Positions 53,064 through 62,480 are shown, counted from the first letter of the stretch. The stretch: 64,000 bases of DNA from Methanosarcinaceae archaeon (GCA_020055655.1 JAIPUR010000005.1:62001-126000); one strand, 5' to 3'. The notes: generated from the letters alone by a model not told the origin. Made by a program: numbers and translations.

Positions 53064-54194
53064 TTAGTCATTGCTTGAATCCTTTTTCATAAAAGATGCT
53101 ATTATTAAAACAATATATGTGAATAGAAATCCTGGAAATGGAATTTTGTTTTCAGAATCATTAGTCTTATTATTTTGACTACTTGAAAGATTGATGTTCT
53201 CTTTTCCATTTGAAACTGCAATATTTAAGTTAAATGTATTGTTCTGACTCTGGTTGAAATTAAAAATGCCATATTCACTGTTGTTAGAAGCATGATTAAA
53301 ACTCAGCACATTGTCAGAGGAATCTTTTAAAATTATACCACTTTCATCATTGAATTTTGCAGTGTTATTGATAAGACTATTGAAATTTGATTCAGACAAA
53401 TAAATTCCAGCCCAATCATTTGTGTTTGCTAAGTTACCTGCAATGTAGTTGTAATCTGAATTAAAAACGTAAATTCCACCTTTACTGTTTACAACAGTAT
53501 TGTTCCTGAGTATGTTGTGATTACAGGAATCTTCTATCATTAATCCAGTTCCTGCATATGTGTTAAATACATAATTGTCAACAATTTCATTATAATCACT
53601 GAAAGCATGAAGCAAGATTCCACCATGATTATGCGTGGACAGATAATTATTGTTCACTTTATTGTTACTTGAGTTCCATAGAAAAATCCCTATTCTGCAC
53701 ATAGTTATATTGTTGTCAAAAATCTGATTATTTTCAGAATCATGAGCATATACTCCATAACTATCTGTAGAAATTTTCGTGGATATCTTGTTATTAACAA
53801 TAGTAACCCCACTACATCCTTCGATGTATATGCCAGCCTCATCTTCATAATGATATTGTGCTGTACCTGCTCCTTTAATGTGAAATCCATTAATTGTAAC
53901 ATTATTTGCAGTTATATAGAAAATATCATCCTTTGGGTTAGCAGGCTGAACAATCGTATCATCGGGATTATCTGAGTAGGTTTTAATAATTAATTCTTTA
54001 ATAACTCTGATGTTCTCTTCATATATCCCAGGATAAACAAGAACAATGTCTCCCGTATTTGCACTATCTATCGCTTCCTGTATAGAGATATAATTTGCTT
54101 CTTCACTGCTGTCAACTATGAATATTGATGATGCGAATGTAGTGGGTACAAATGCTACAAAAATAAAAAAAATAAAAAAATAATTTTTTAACAT
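53064..54194 (-). CDS. NosD-type beta-helix surface protein with PGF-CTERM
   Basis: 376 residues from ATG 54194 (GAGG 6 nt upstream), with a second possible ATG at 54206. A signal peptide (YFFIFFIFVAFVPTTFASS) is followed by EANYISIQEAIDSANTGDIV, the beta-helix entry, and about 11 coils (NYLSTHNHGGILLHAFSDYN). The C-terminus PFPGFLFTYIVLIIASFMKK is a PGF-CTERM anchor. It probably sits on the cell surface. It lies 24 nt downstream of the metalloprotease gene, in one operon with leader C. Confidence 0.8.
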   Translation of the reverse strand: MLKNYFFIFFIFVAFVPTTFASSIFIVDSSEEANYISIQEAIDSANTGDIVLVYPGIYEENIRVIKELIIKTYSDNPDDTIVQPANPKDDIFYITANNVTINGFHIKGAGTAQYHYEDEAGIYIEGCSGVTIVNNKISTKISTDSYGVYAHDSENNQIFDNNITMCRIGIFLWNSSNNKVNNNYLSTHNHGGILLHAFSDYNEIVDNYVFNTYAGTGLMIEDSCNHNILRNNTVVNSKGGIYVFNSDYNYIAGNLANTNDWAGIYLSESNFNSLINNTAKFNDESGIILKDSSDNVLSFNHASNNSEYGIFNFNQSQNNTFNLNIAVSNGKENINLSSSQNNKTNDSENKIPFPGFLFTYIVLIIASFMKKDSSND

Positions 54195-54218
54195 CTTCAA
54201 CCTCATTTATGTTGACTA

Positions 54219-55475
54219 TTATTGAAAGTTAGATACTGTTGTCTTTGTAGCCTGGATTATACCAATATTATCATGGTTAGCATCACCATGTACTCCATCC
54301 TCATCAGTAAAAAGAAGGTTCATTTTGCTATCACCTTTCCATGGAGAATACATAATTGAGTAGTCTTGGTTACTATTCCATGAAAGGGCTTCATCATGAT
54401 CCGCAGCAAAATTATGACCAAGTTCATGCGCTACTAGAACTCTTCTACCATTAGTAGTTGCATCATAGTTCCATTGTCCTACCATTTGAACTACACAGTA
54501 CGCATCGTATGAGCTTCCGCTAAAACCATTCGAGCAACCTATAACATCCTCTTCAAAATCTTTTCCATAAAATAATATTGCTAAATCACTATTAGTAATG
54601 TCTCTATATGGTGAACAATCTGATTCAAAATCATCTAGACTTTCATGCGCGGTTCTATCTGAAAGATAACCATACCTTTTATAGTAAGTAATAGAAAAAT
54701 CTACACCAGCATCAGAGTAAGCATCTTCTATGTTGTTAATCAAACTGGCAATCTCTGCTTCTGCTAATGAATAACTACCTTCATTATCTCTGAAATCTGC
54801 ATCATAAGCAGGAAGAAGAGTAATTGTTGTAATGCTTTTGACTCCAACTGATGCTTTATCAATGTATTCCTGAAGGGCTTCAGGAGATAATTTATTTTCT
54901 ACATCATCCCCTACTAATGAATACTCCATTTTTGAATCATCAGATTCTTTCAGATATTTAGTACTATAGACTACAATAACAGTCTTATCATTTATTGTTT
55001 TGTTTGTTGACTTTATTATATATTGATTATCATTTGTTTCTATGCATCCAATAACAATTTCATCAGATACCGTGATTGCTGCACTACTATTTTTGAGCCC
55101 TACAACATTTCCTCTATACGTTTTTATTTGTGTTGCTGGAACTGTATATACACCAGCTTCATCTTCTACAAAAACTCTTGCATTTTCATCTACGATATAA
55201 GTCTCATAAAGTTCAAGATTAAATTTCTCTCCTAATAATTCTAGTTCAACTTTACCATCTGATAAGTCCTCTAAGAAAAGTTTAGGATTTGATGTGACTG
55301 TATCAAAATCAGAAAGAAAATCGTTTTGGCGAAGTGAGTCTTTTTCAATTTTAACCGATTCAAAAATACTAGAATTTTTGTCATCTGCATATGCTGTTCC
55401 TACTACAAACAATATGTTAAGCAACATTATTGCTGTAAGGAACAAACCTATTCTACAATTTTTATTTGAAAACAT
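54219..55475 (-). CDS. Reprolysin-like secreted zinc metalloprotease
   Basis: 418 residues from ATG 55475. A signal peptide (IGLFLTAIMLLNILFVVGTA), a propeptide of about 160 residues (GNVVGLKNSSAAITVSDEIV), and a metzincin catalytic domain with the zinc motif LVAHELGHNFAADHDEA (HExxHxxxxxHD) and the Met-turn in SIMYSPWKG. It resembles family M12/M84-like secreted proteases. Processing of the propeptide probably activates it. Leader C and box copy 8 lie upstream. Confidence 0.85.
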   Translation of the reverse strand: MFSNKNCRIGLFLTAIMLLNILFVVGTAYADDKNSSIFESVKIEKDSLRQNDFLSDFDTVTSNPKLFLEDLSDGKVELELLGEKFNLELYETYIVDENARVFVEDEAGVYTVPATQIKTYRGNVVGLKNSSAAITVSDEIVIGCIETNDNQYIIKSTNKTINDKTVIVVYSTKYLKESDDSKMEYSLVGDDVENKLSPEALQEYIDKASVGVKSITTITLLPAYDADFRDNEGSYSLAEAEIASLINNIEDAYSDAGVDFSITYYKRYGYLSDRTAHESLDDFESDCSPYRDITNSDLAILFYGKDFEEDVIGCSNGFSGSSYDAYCVVQMVGQWNYDATTNGRRVLVAHELGHNFAADHDEALSWNSNQDYSIMYSPWKGDSKMNLLFTDEDGVHGDANHDNIGIIQATKTTVSNFQ

Positions 55476-55630
55476 TTCTTTCTTTACCTCTTTTAATTCA
55501 CTCCAGAGGCAAGATCTCACAAACTTTAAACATTATCAAAGCCAACATTCTCTTGCCTTTGGGCATTCTGGAGTTCAAGCAGACTTTGAAAATTCGGTTT
55601 TAACTCCAATACACATTATTTAATGTGATG
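55476..55630 (-). promoter_or_regulatory. Conserved structured mRNA leader C
   Basis: P1 CACATTA/TAATGTG (55627-55612). P2 uses GGAGTTCAA (55570-55578) with AACTCC (55602-55607), weakened by one change. The long stem CTCCAGA+GGCAAGA (55501-55514) with TCTTGCC (55551-55557) and TCTGGAG (55567-55573) is perfect. Identity with leader A is very high although the proteins are unrelated. Confidence 0.65.
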
Positions 55631-55651
55631 TAAAACAATTTTATTTTAGTA

Positions 55652-55681
55652 TATTAATTGTTTATGGCCTTATCATCCAAC
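55652..55681 (-). promoter_or_regulatory. GGGCCAT box plus TTAATA, copy 8
   Basis: GTTGGATGATAAGGCCATAAA on the − strand (55681-55661), then TTAATA (55657-55652), upstream of the metalloprotease gene. Confidence 0.75.
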
Positions 55682-55741
55682 CAAAAAGTATTATTCTCTG
55701 TTCAAGTACCTTACAATATTTTTCTTCAGCCGATTATCTGA

Positions 55742-55762
55742 GTTGATGGTATGGCCGCAAAT
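55742..55762 (+). promoter_or_regulatory. Degenerate box fused to ftr fragment 3
   Basis: TTGATGGTATGGCCGCAAAT is a decayed box reading toward the ftr fragment, with ATTACTAAAA in place of TTAATA. It is followed within 12 nt by ftr coding sequence. Confidence 0.45.
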
Positions 55763-55773
55763 TACTAAAAACA

Positions 55774-56190
55774 GGTATTGCAGGCGGTAACTTCTTCATC
55801 TTCGGTGACAGCCAGATGACAGCACTCACAGCAGCAGAGATTGCAGTAGATGCTATCCAGTCCATGGAAGATACAATCACACCATTCCCAGGCGGAATCG
55901 TTGCAAGTGGTTCAAAAGCAGGTTTCAACACCTACAAGTTCATGAAGGCAACAGCAAATGAGAAGTTCTGCCCATCCATCAGGGACAAGGTAGAAGGCAC
56001 CGAGATCCCAGAAGGCGTAAAGGCAGTTTACGAACTGGTAATCAACGGTCTTGATGAAGACTCGATCCAGGCAGCAATGAAAGCTGGTGTAAAAGCTGCT
56101 ACCGCAGTTGCCGGTATCTCAAAGGTCACAGCAGGAAACTACGGTGGAAAGCTTGGTAAGTACCAGTTCCACCTCAAGGACCTCATCTGA
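55774..56190 (+). pseudogene. ftr: ftr fragment 3, C-terminal half
   Basis: Open from GIAGGNFFIFGDSQMTALTA to KYQFHLKDLI, 138 codons. It covers the second lobe of the formyltransferase. It is almost identical to fragment 2 from GDSQ onward and keeps a normal reading frame, implying a recent copy or conversion from an intact ftr elsewhere. It lacks a start. A T-rich tract follows the stop. Confidence 0.88.
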
Positions 56191-56366
56191 GGTTCTCACT
56201 TTTTTTCTTTTCATCAATAATCCCTACATTATAAGGTAATATGCCTATAATATAAATTTTTACTTTGTCACACAAACCATTATACTTTTGTATCAATCAT
56301 ATTTTGGTTCATGGATAATGCGGATGGTTTAATATCATCAAAAATCCATAATCAATAGAAAACTCC

Positions 56367-57671
56367 ATGACAGAAAAGAACAAACTCAGCAAAGTCCTGA
56401 AAAATACCCGGATCAATGCATTCTTTGGATGGGGAATGATATTACTGCTTTTTATGTTTGCTATTGTTAATCTGATCTATGGCAGACTTACATGGTTCAT
56501 CCTTACAATTTTTGTAATTGGGGTCATAGCTGCTCCTGCAATTTTACTGCACAGGTATTCTGTCATGCCTTCGTGGTATTTTGTGATATTAGCAACTTTA
56601 CCTATCATTGGAAGTACAACAGCTTACTATTTCTTTTCTACAAGCATACCTATTTACCTATCAGTAGCAACTATTGCAATGCTGGTAGCTGCCGAGATCA
56701 ATTGGTTCACTTCTGTTAAAATGAATGACAAATTTGCAATCATTTTAGTACTTACCACAACACTTGCAATGTCGGGACTCTGGTATTTGTTGCAATGGAT
56801 ATTGGATATGAATTTAGGTACCAGTTATATTCTCAATGGCCAGGCGGCTAATGATATCAACGATGCTGTGATGCTAAAATTCATATATGCTACTATATCA
56901 GGAATTGTCGCTGGAATATTTTTTGGCTGGTATTTCAGATCATCCAGATTTACTGATGATGTTGAAATACCCATCAAGATATCTGAAGAAAAGACAGATT
57001 ATATCACGTCAAGAGCACCTGCACCTATCCGCAAATTACTTGGGATCTCTGATGAGAAACAGAAACTTGCAACAAAAATAATGCAGATAGTTCTTTTCAC
57101 ACTACTGATAGCAGGGATTTTTCTAAAGGACCTGTCTACCACCATAAATGCAACAGCCGGTCTGACCCTCACTTTTCTACCCTATTTTATCACGCGTAAA
57201 TATGATATTCTCCATGAAACAGGTTTGACCTTATGGATCACACTTGCAGTTTTTCTGCATTTGCTTGGAACATTTGCATTCTATGATAATATCGTAAGAT
57301 GGGACAATATAACTCATGCACTTTCAGCATGTGTTGTGGCTGCTTCCGGATATACTCTCATAAGAGCTATTGACATCTACGTTGAAGAGATATACATACC
57401 ACCCAAAGTACTCTTTCTTTTCATCCTCTTATTCGTGCTTGCAATGGGAGTAACCTGGGAAATAATAGAGTTCCTAATTGATGGGATGACAGCAGAACTT
57501 GGTTACAAGACCATACTAGCTCAACATGGTATCCATGATACAATGATAGATCTCATGTTCGACCTGTTCGGAGCTATCATTGCAGCCACATGGGGAACTG
57601 CCTATCTTTCTGATATATCTTACAGACTCGCAGACAAATTTGAGGAAATCAAAAATAGAAAAAATGCTTGA
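56367..57671 (+). CDS. Polytopic membrane protein, DUF2238-like C-terminus
   Basis: 434 residues with about 11 predicted membrane helices. A cytoplasmic loop around 190-230 (EIPIKISEEKTDYITSRAPA) separates two halves. The C-terminal part (YDNIVRWDNITHALSACVVA, then VTWEIIEFLIDGM and HDTMIDLMFDLFGAIIAATW) has the conserved Asp/His/Glu pattern of DUF2238-type membrane proteins. The function is unknown. It is convergent with traB and appears intact. Confidence 0.72.
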   Translation: MTEKNKLSKVLKNTRINAFFGWGMILLLFMFAIVNLIYGRLTWFILTIFVIGVIAAPAILLHRYSVMPSWYFVILATLPIIGSTTAYYFFSTSIPIYLSVATIAMLVAAEINWFTSVKMNDKFAIILVLTTTLAMSGLWYLLQWILDMNLGTSYILNGQAANDINDAVMLKFIYATISGIVAGIFFGWYFRSSRFTDDVEIPIKISEEKTDYITSRAPAPIRKLLGISDEKQKLATKIMQIVLFTLLIAGIFLKDLSTTINATAGLTLTFLPYFITRKYDILHETGLTLWITLAVFLHLLGTFAFYDNIVRWDNITHALSACVVAASGYTLIRAIDIYVEEIYIPPKVLFLFILLFVLAMGVTWEIIEFLIDGMTAELGYKTILAQHGIHDTMIDLMFDLFGAIIAATWGTAYLSDISYRLADKFEEIKNRKNA

Positions 57672-57686
57672 ATAAAAAAAAGAAGA

Positions 57687-59075
57687 TTATCCAAGACCCA
57701 CTGCCATGAGTCCTGCACTCACACCTGTCTGGATGATCTCTTTTGGATTGATACCTGTTATTTCCAGCATCACATATACTCCAAGGAAAGTACCTATCAC
57801 ACTTCCAAGATTTGCAAGGGCTGCAACCATCACTACTCTGAAGAGATTATTGTTCATCATCTCAGAGGTGGTCTCAATCTCTATCATCCCTTTGAAGTCA
57901 TCAGTTGTAGGATTACGATATTTAGCTTCTACCAGGCCCGCAAACCAGCCTGCTGCCATCATTGGATTCAGGGATGTCAGCCACGCCACTGAAAAAGCTG
58001 TAGCCACAGAATATGGATGTCCTTTTGCAAGAATAGTTCCCCCTGCACTTAGTACTCCATTTATTACAAACCACCATGCAAAAGCAAGTAAGAGTTTTTC
58101 CAATGGAACACCTGACATTATCAAAAGTCCAAAGGTAGCAAGGGCCAATCCCACTATTGCAAAACCAAATAGTTTCATTATATTGAAGCGCTTTTTCCTG
58201 GAAGGGGCTGCATATTCATTCTGAACAGGCAGACTTTTTGGATTTTCAAGATATTCCTGTATGCCTCCTCTATGTCCGGCACCTATTACAGCAACTATCT
58301 TTTTTCCTCCTTTTCCAGCAACCCTGATAAGATTCCTTGCCATGTAGGCATCTCTCTCATCAATGAGTACTTTTACGGCATTTGGAGAAGTTTCCCTGAA
58401 TTCTTCCACAAGCATGGAAACAATATCCTGGTTTGTGATGGTATCCATGTCAATATCTTTAGTTCCACCAATACCAAGCACTGCAGCTATAAGACCTGCC
58501 ATTATCTTCAATTTTTCAACAAAGCCCATCTTGCTCCAGAAACGCTGAAGCGTTACCTGCACATCCCTGTCTATCAATGCAACTTCAGCACCACTTGCCT
58601 CTGCAGCATCAATTGCAGCTATCATTTCAGCACCAGGCTGTATACCCATCTGGTCAGCGAATTTCTTCTGAACGTGAGCCAGTAAAAGATGAACTATGTA
58701 AAAGTAGATCTTGCCTTCTTTCAAAAGTTCCTTTACAGGTATTTCGGTATTCTCAACCTTGCCCTTAATGGAGTCATACCTGCTTTTGCATAACTCTACT
58801 GCAACTATATCAGGCTTAACTCGCTCAATAGCGGAAAAAACTTCCCGGACACTTTTTTCAGATACATGGGCAGTTCCCACAATTACAATTTCAGAAGGCG
58901 GAATAGCAGGGTCCTCACTTTTAGGAGGAAGAACTTCTTTTACAAGCTCTATCTCTTCACTTTCAATTGAAGAAACATCAGTATCTTCGATTTGACCAAA
59001 AGCACCATCTGTGCTGCTCATACTGTATTCAGAAAGAATGTTCTGAGAATCATATAAATTACTTGATGTGGTCAA
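57687..59075 (-). CDS. TraB/PrgY-family membrane protein
   Basis: 462 residues. The N-terminal acidic extension (1-65) is followed by the TraB catalytic-like domain with IVIVGTAHVSEKSVREVFSA and VAVELCKSRYD, and VAVIGAGHRGGIQEYL, which hold the GxxH and E residues of the TIKI/TraB/GumN superfamily. Four membrane helices follow (about 300-460). The family includes putative peptidases involved in peptide-pheromone shutdown; the substrate in archaea is unknown. Overlaps nothing; 17 nt upstream of it lies the site-2 protease stop. Confidence 0.87.
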   Translation of the reverse strand: MTTSSNLYDSQNILSEYSMSSTDGAFGQIEDTDVSSIESEEIELVKEVLPPKSEDPAIPPSEIVIVGTAHVSEKSVREVFSAIERVKPDIVAVELCKSRYDSIKGKVENTEIPVKELLKEGKIYFYIVHLLLAHVQKKFADQMGIQPGAEMIAAIDAAEASGAEVALIDRDVQVTLQRFWSKMGFVEKLKIMAGLIAAVLGIGGTKDIDMDTITNQDIVSMLVEEFRETSPNAVKVLIDERDAYMARNLIRVAGKGGKKIVAVIGAGHRGGIQEYLENPKSLPVQNEYAAPSRKKRFNIMKLFGFAIVGLALATFGLLIMSGVPLEKLLLAFAWWFVINGVLSAGGTILAKGHPYSVATAFSVAWLTSLNPMMAAGWFAGLVEAKYRNPTTDDFKGMIEIETTSEMMNNNLFRVVMVAALANLGSVIGTFLGVYVMLEITGINPKEIIQTGVSAGLMAVGLG

Positions 59076-59092
59076 TTTTTGTCCTCGTGTAA

Positions 59093-60184
59093 TTATTCAT
59101 TCAACAACATCAACGTCCGCATGAGATCTGTTCTTGAGAGTATGCCGACAAGTTTGCCGTCATCAATAACAAGAACCCTTCCAATGTTATTAAGAGCCAT
59201 TATGTTAAAGGCTTCAGATGCAGCATCCTTTGAGGACACTGAAATAACATCCTTTGTCATAACATCAGATACAAGCGTTCCAAAACGTTCATGTGGAAGG
59301 ATATTACGTATATCCGTAAATGTCACGATTCCCTTTAAAGAGTTACCCTTCATCACAGGATAACCAAGATGTTTGTTCTCGAACATGAATTTTGAGAGAT
59401 CTTCGATTGTCATATCTTCAGTAACTGAGGCTACTTTGTCTGACATAGTATCTTTCACAGAATACTTTTCCAACAGAACTGTAACAGTTGTGGATTTATC
59501 TTCTTCAGAAGCTCCTATGTAGACGAAAAATGCTATCAATAAAAGCCATGGATTAGCAAGAAGACCAAGTATGCCCATGAAAAAAGCGAACATCTTTCCA
59601 ACATATGCTGCGTAATGTGTTGCTTTCACATAATTCATTCTTTTAGCATACCATGCACGAAGCAATCTCCCTCCATCCATTGGAAATGCAGGCAGGAGAT
59701 TAAAAATACCCAATACTATATTAATAGAACCAAGAATTGAGAACATTATGTAAGTGGAAGTAGCAGAGTAGCCTGATACATACGATGCCACCAGTAAATT
59801 CGAAGCTATGAGAACAAGACCAATAAGGAAACTAACAAGAGGACCTGCAAAGGCCATCTTGAATTCCTGTGAAGGCTCTCTTGGGATCTCTCCCATGGAT
59901 GAGACTCCACCGAATAAAAGTAATGTTATATCCTTGATCTCTATCCCGTAACTTTTAGCAATATATGAGTGACCCAGTTCATGCAACAATATACATACAA
60001 AAAGCAATACTGTGGTCAGAAGTGAAAATGCATATTTGCTAGTCGCTGATGAAATCTCCGCAAATCCCAATGGTGCGGGATTTATGGCAAAAACATAAGC
60101 GAATACAGGGAGGATCAATAAAAATGTGATATGCAGTTTTATTGGAATTCCCAATATGGTCCCAATTTTTAATGATGTTTTCAT
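59093..60184 (-). CDS. Site-2-type membrane metalloprotease with CBS pair
   Basis: 363 residues. Six membrane helices (1-220) carry the zinc site LLHELGHSYIAKSYG and the second motif NLLPAFPMDGGRLLRAW of family M50 (SpoIVFB-type). The C-terminus has two CBS domains (MSDKVASVTEDMTIEDLSKF and VMTKDVISVSSKDAASEAFN), which probably sense adenine nucleotides and regulate cleavage. It cuts membrane-embedded substrates; the targets are unknown. In this window the membrane-anchored regulator at 44039 is a conceivable substrate. Confidence 0.9.
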   Translation of the reverse strand: MKTSLKIGTILGIPIKLHITFLLILPVFAYVFAINPAPLGFAEISSATSKYAFSLLTTVLLFVCILLHELGHSYIAKSYGIEIKDITLLLFGGVSSMGEIPREPSQEFKMAFAGPLVSFLIGLVLIASNLLVASYVSGYSATSTYIMFSILGSINIVLGIFNLLPAFPMDGGRLLRAWYAKRMNYVKATHYAAYVGKMFAFFMGILGLLANPWLLLIAFFVYIGASEEDKSTTVTVLLEKYSVKDTMSDKVASVTEDMTIEDLSKFMFENKHLGYPVMKGNSLKGIVTFTDIRNILPHERFGTLVSDVMTKDVISVSSKDAASEAFNIMALNNIGRVLVIDDGKLVGILSRTDLMRTLMLLNE

Positions 60185-60294
60185 GCTTTCTTTTTAGAAG
60201 ACACTCTTATTTAGCCTTATGTAAAAATCAAATAAAATAGTGAGATAATCAAATCAGATCATAATTCCTCTCATTCTAATTTGATGATATTAAA

Positions 60295-60708
60295 TCACAC
60301 ATAATTTGCAAATGAATTCGTTTCCTTAAGTCCATTTTGGAAATTAGCAGTTAAAAGTAATTGATATACCACAAACTTCATAATCGAATACATTTCCTTA
60401 ATTACATTCTTCATTCCCCGAACATCAAATTTCACAGTCCATTTTATATTTTTATGTGTTCTCTCACATTCTGCTCTTTTTGAATATTCTTCCTCAAATC
60501 CCTCATCCTCTATGTTCTCATTCCGCAGATGCATACCAACCTTTTTCCTTCCATTTTCATAGAGGGAACGAAGTTTTTTCTCATACTTCATATTAATCGA
60601 TCCGCCCATTTTCCACATCTTATTGACCCAGTTATAGATTCCTTTCATCGTTCCTTCATTATGGACTTTAGAATCAGAAAAATATTCAATAACATTTTTG
60701 CCTTCAAT
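60295..60708 (-). pseudogene. Transposase C-terminal remnant
   Basis: An open frame reads IEGKNVIEYFSDSKVHNEGT, MKGIYNWVN and, further, RAECERTHKNIKWTVKFDVR then YQLLLTANFQNGLKETNSFA. This resembles the last part of IS1182/IS4-type transposases, with the conserved glutamate in the ECERTH region. The N-terminal half is absent and a stop precedes it. No inverted ends were found. Confidence 0.6.
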
Positions 60709-60996
60709 TTATACCATACATCAATTGGTAATGAAAAAATAATTACACTTTTAAAGTGAAAATCTAATTTGATGGTCTCATAATAATGGAAACAATTTAT
60801 AGTAAACAAGAAAATAGCAGAATACTTTCACCCTACTTGGATTTGCAATATATATACTCAATACATATTTACATTTAATACAAGGCATGATGAACACACG
60901 TCTTACACGCTTCAAGGCATGGTGTCATCAGCCTTATTCCCTCACAATTTTTTTTAAATTGGTCTGCTTAAATTACTAAGTTAAATTACACTTTTG

Positions 60997-62136
60997 TTAT
61001 ATTTCATCAAGAGCTTTTTGAAGATCTCCAACAAAGAGATCTATAGTTTCAAAATCCATATGTGGCATCATCACAATTCTTAAAGCTGCTGGCTTTTGTG
61101 CAATCGATACTTGCCAATTATATTCCTTTGACAGTTTTGATCTCAGTTTAGCAGGTTCCGGAACATCAAGAGCAATTACATTCATAATAGGGTCAATTAC
61201 GGGATATATACCTATTTCTTTCACGCTTTTAACAAAGTAATCTGTAAGATGCATGGATCTGGAAACTATCTTTCTGTAACCTTCATTTCCAAGATGCTTC
61301 ATTACAGCATAGGTAGCTGCCACTGTAGCTCCACTTCGTGTGCCAGTAAGAGTATATTGAGTGTCAATTGTAAGATAGGGAGTATCAGCTTTTAAGTGTA
61401 TCAGATCTTCCATATCTCTGAAGAGTAAAACACCTGAAGGAATTGTACTCAAGCCCATTTTATGGGGATCGATCGCAAGAGAACTTACACCAGTTAAAGA
61501 AAAATCAAATTGTTCTGATTTTGGAAGAAAAGGAAGAACAAAGCCTCCAAAAGCTGCGTCTATATGTAAAAAGAGATTATTATCAACTGCAATTTTTGAA
61601 AGATCAGATATTGGATCAACTTGTCCAAATTCAGTTGAACCTGCAATTCCAACAAGGCCAACTGTATTATCGTCTATTAATGATTCTACTGAATCAAGAC
61701 AAACTTTAAGTTCATCGTCAATATCAGCTTTTTTAACCTTTATGTTCAAAATGTCAGCAATTTTGTCAAACGAAAAATGTGCAGATTCAGGGACTACAAT
61801 ATTAGGATCATTTACTATGTGTGAATTTCGCATAGAACGAATCGCCTGAATATTTGATTCTGTTCCACCTGTTGTAAGATAACCATTAACTGTTGAGCAA
61901 TGCAACATATTTCCTAACATTTTGATGATTTCTTGTTCCATATTATAAGTACCTTGGAACAAACCAAAATCTCCCATATTAGATTCTATGAATTTTACAT
62001 GTGCTTTTACAGCAATTTCATGGGGATAAGTACACATGGAACTCAAGACATGATTATATTGAAGATCATTGCTTTTTGCTTTGTTAAGAAGAGAAAGAAC
62101 TTCTTTTTCATTTAATCCGTTTTCGTTCATTTGCAC
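60997..62136 (-). CDS. mfnA: L-tyrosine decarboxylase MfnA
   Basis: 379 residues of the group II PLP decarboxylases. The cofactor Lys is in [18 protein letters not shown], the PLP-phosphate region in [18 protein letters not shown], and the conserved Asp in [14 protein letters not shown]. MfnA makes tyramine for methanofuran, the C1 carrier used by the Ftr reaction. Its length is usual for the family. It is transcribed away from the replication origin. Confidence 0.92.
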   Translation of the reverse strand: MQMNENGLNEKEVLSLLNKAKSNDLQYNHVLSSMCTYPHEIAVKAHVKFIESNMGDFGLFQGTYNMEQEIIKMLGNMLHCSTVNGYLTTGGTESNIQAIRSMRNSHIVNDPNIVVPESAHFSFDKIADILNIKVKKADIDDELKVCLDSVESLIDDNTVGLVGIAGSTEFGQVDPISDLSKIAVDNNLFLHIDAAFGGFVLPFLPKSEQFDFSLTGVSSLAIDPHKMGLSTIPSGVLLFRDMEDLIHLKADTPYLTIDTQYTLTGTRSGATVAATYAVMKHLGNEGYRKIVSRSMHLTDYFVKSVKEIGIYPVIDPIMNVIALDVPEPAKLRSKLSKEYNWQVSIAQKPAALRIVMMPHMDFETIDLFVGDLQKALDEI

Positions 62137-62278
62137 ACATGAATATTGAAAGATGTTTAAAACTATTTTGTTTGCAAAAGTAGTTCACATTTTTGCATGA
62201 GGATTTGTTCCATTTTATTTTTGAAATTGTTTAATATTTTTAATAATTTTCTGATCGATTAGACATTGATTTGACTCC

Positions 62279-62300
62279 AACCCCATTGTTTCAAGTGGAA
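62279..62300 (-). repeat. ORB repeat, inverted copy
   Basis: Read on the − strand, TTCCACTTGAAACAATGGGG matches the other repeats with the G-run at the end. It faces the four direct copies across the AT-rich segment. Confidence 0.75.
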
Positions 62301-62416
62301 CATTTTTTTTAATAATTTGTTTTTCTTGAAGATAACTTTATATATGAACATGTTTATACATACAACACCTTCTTTTTTCAAATTTCTAAAAAAGTTGTTT
62401 CACATCTTTTTTCATG

Positions 62417-62438
62417 CTCCAGTTGAAATCATAGGGTC
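62417..62438 (+). repeat. ORB repeat 1
   Basis: CTCCAGTTGAAATCATAGGG followed by TC. Closely resembles the archaeal ORB core (CTCCAGTGGAAAC with a G string). Confidence 0.8.
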
Positions 62439-62455
62439 ACTGTCCTTTATAAGTA

Positions 62456-62478
62456 CTCCAGTTGAAATCAAGGGGTCT
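62456..62478 (+). repeat. ORB repeat 2
   Basis: CTCCAGTTGAAATCAAGGGG followed by TCT. 39 bp after repeat 1. Confidence 0.85.
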
Positions 62479-62480
62479 TA

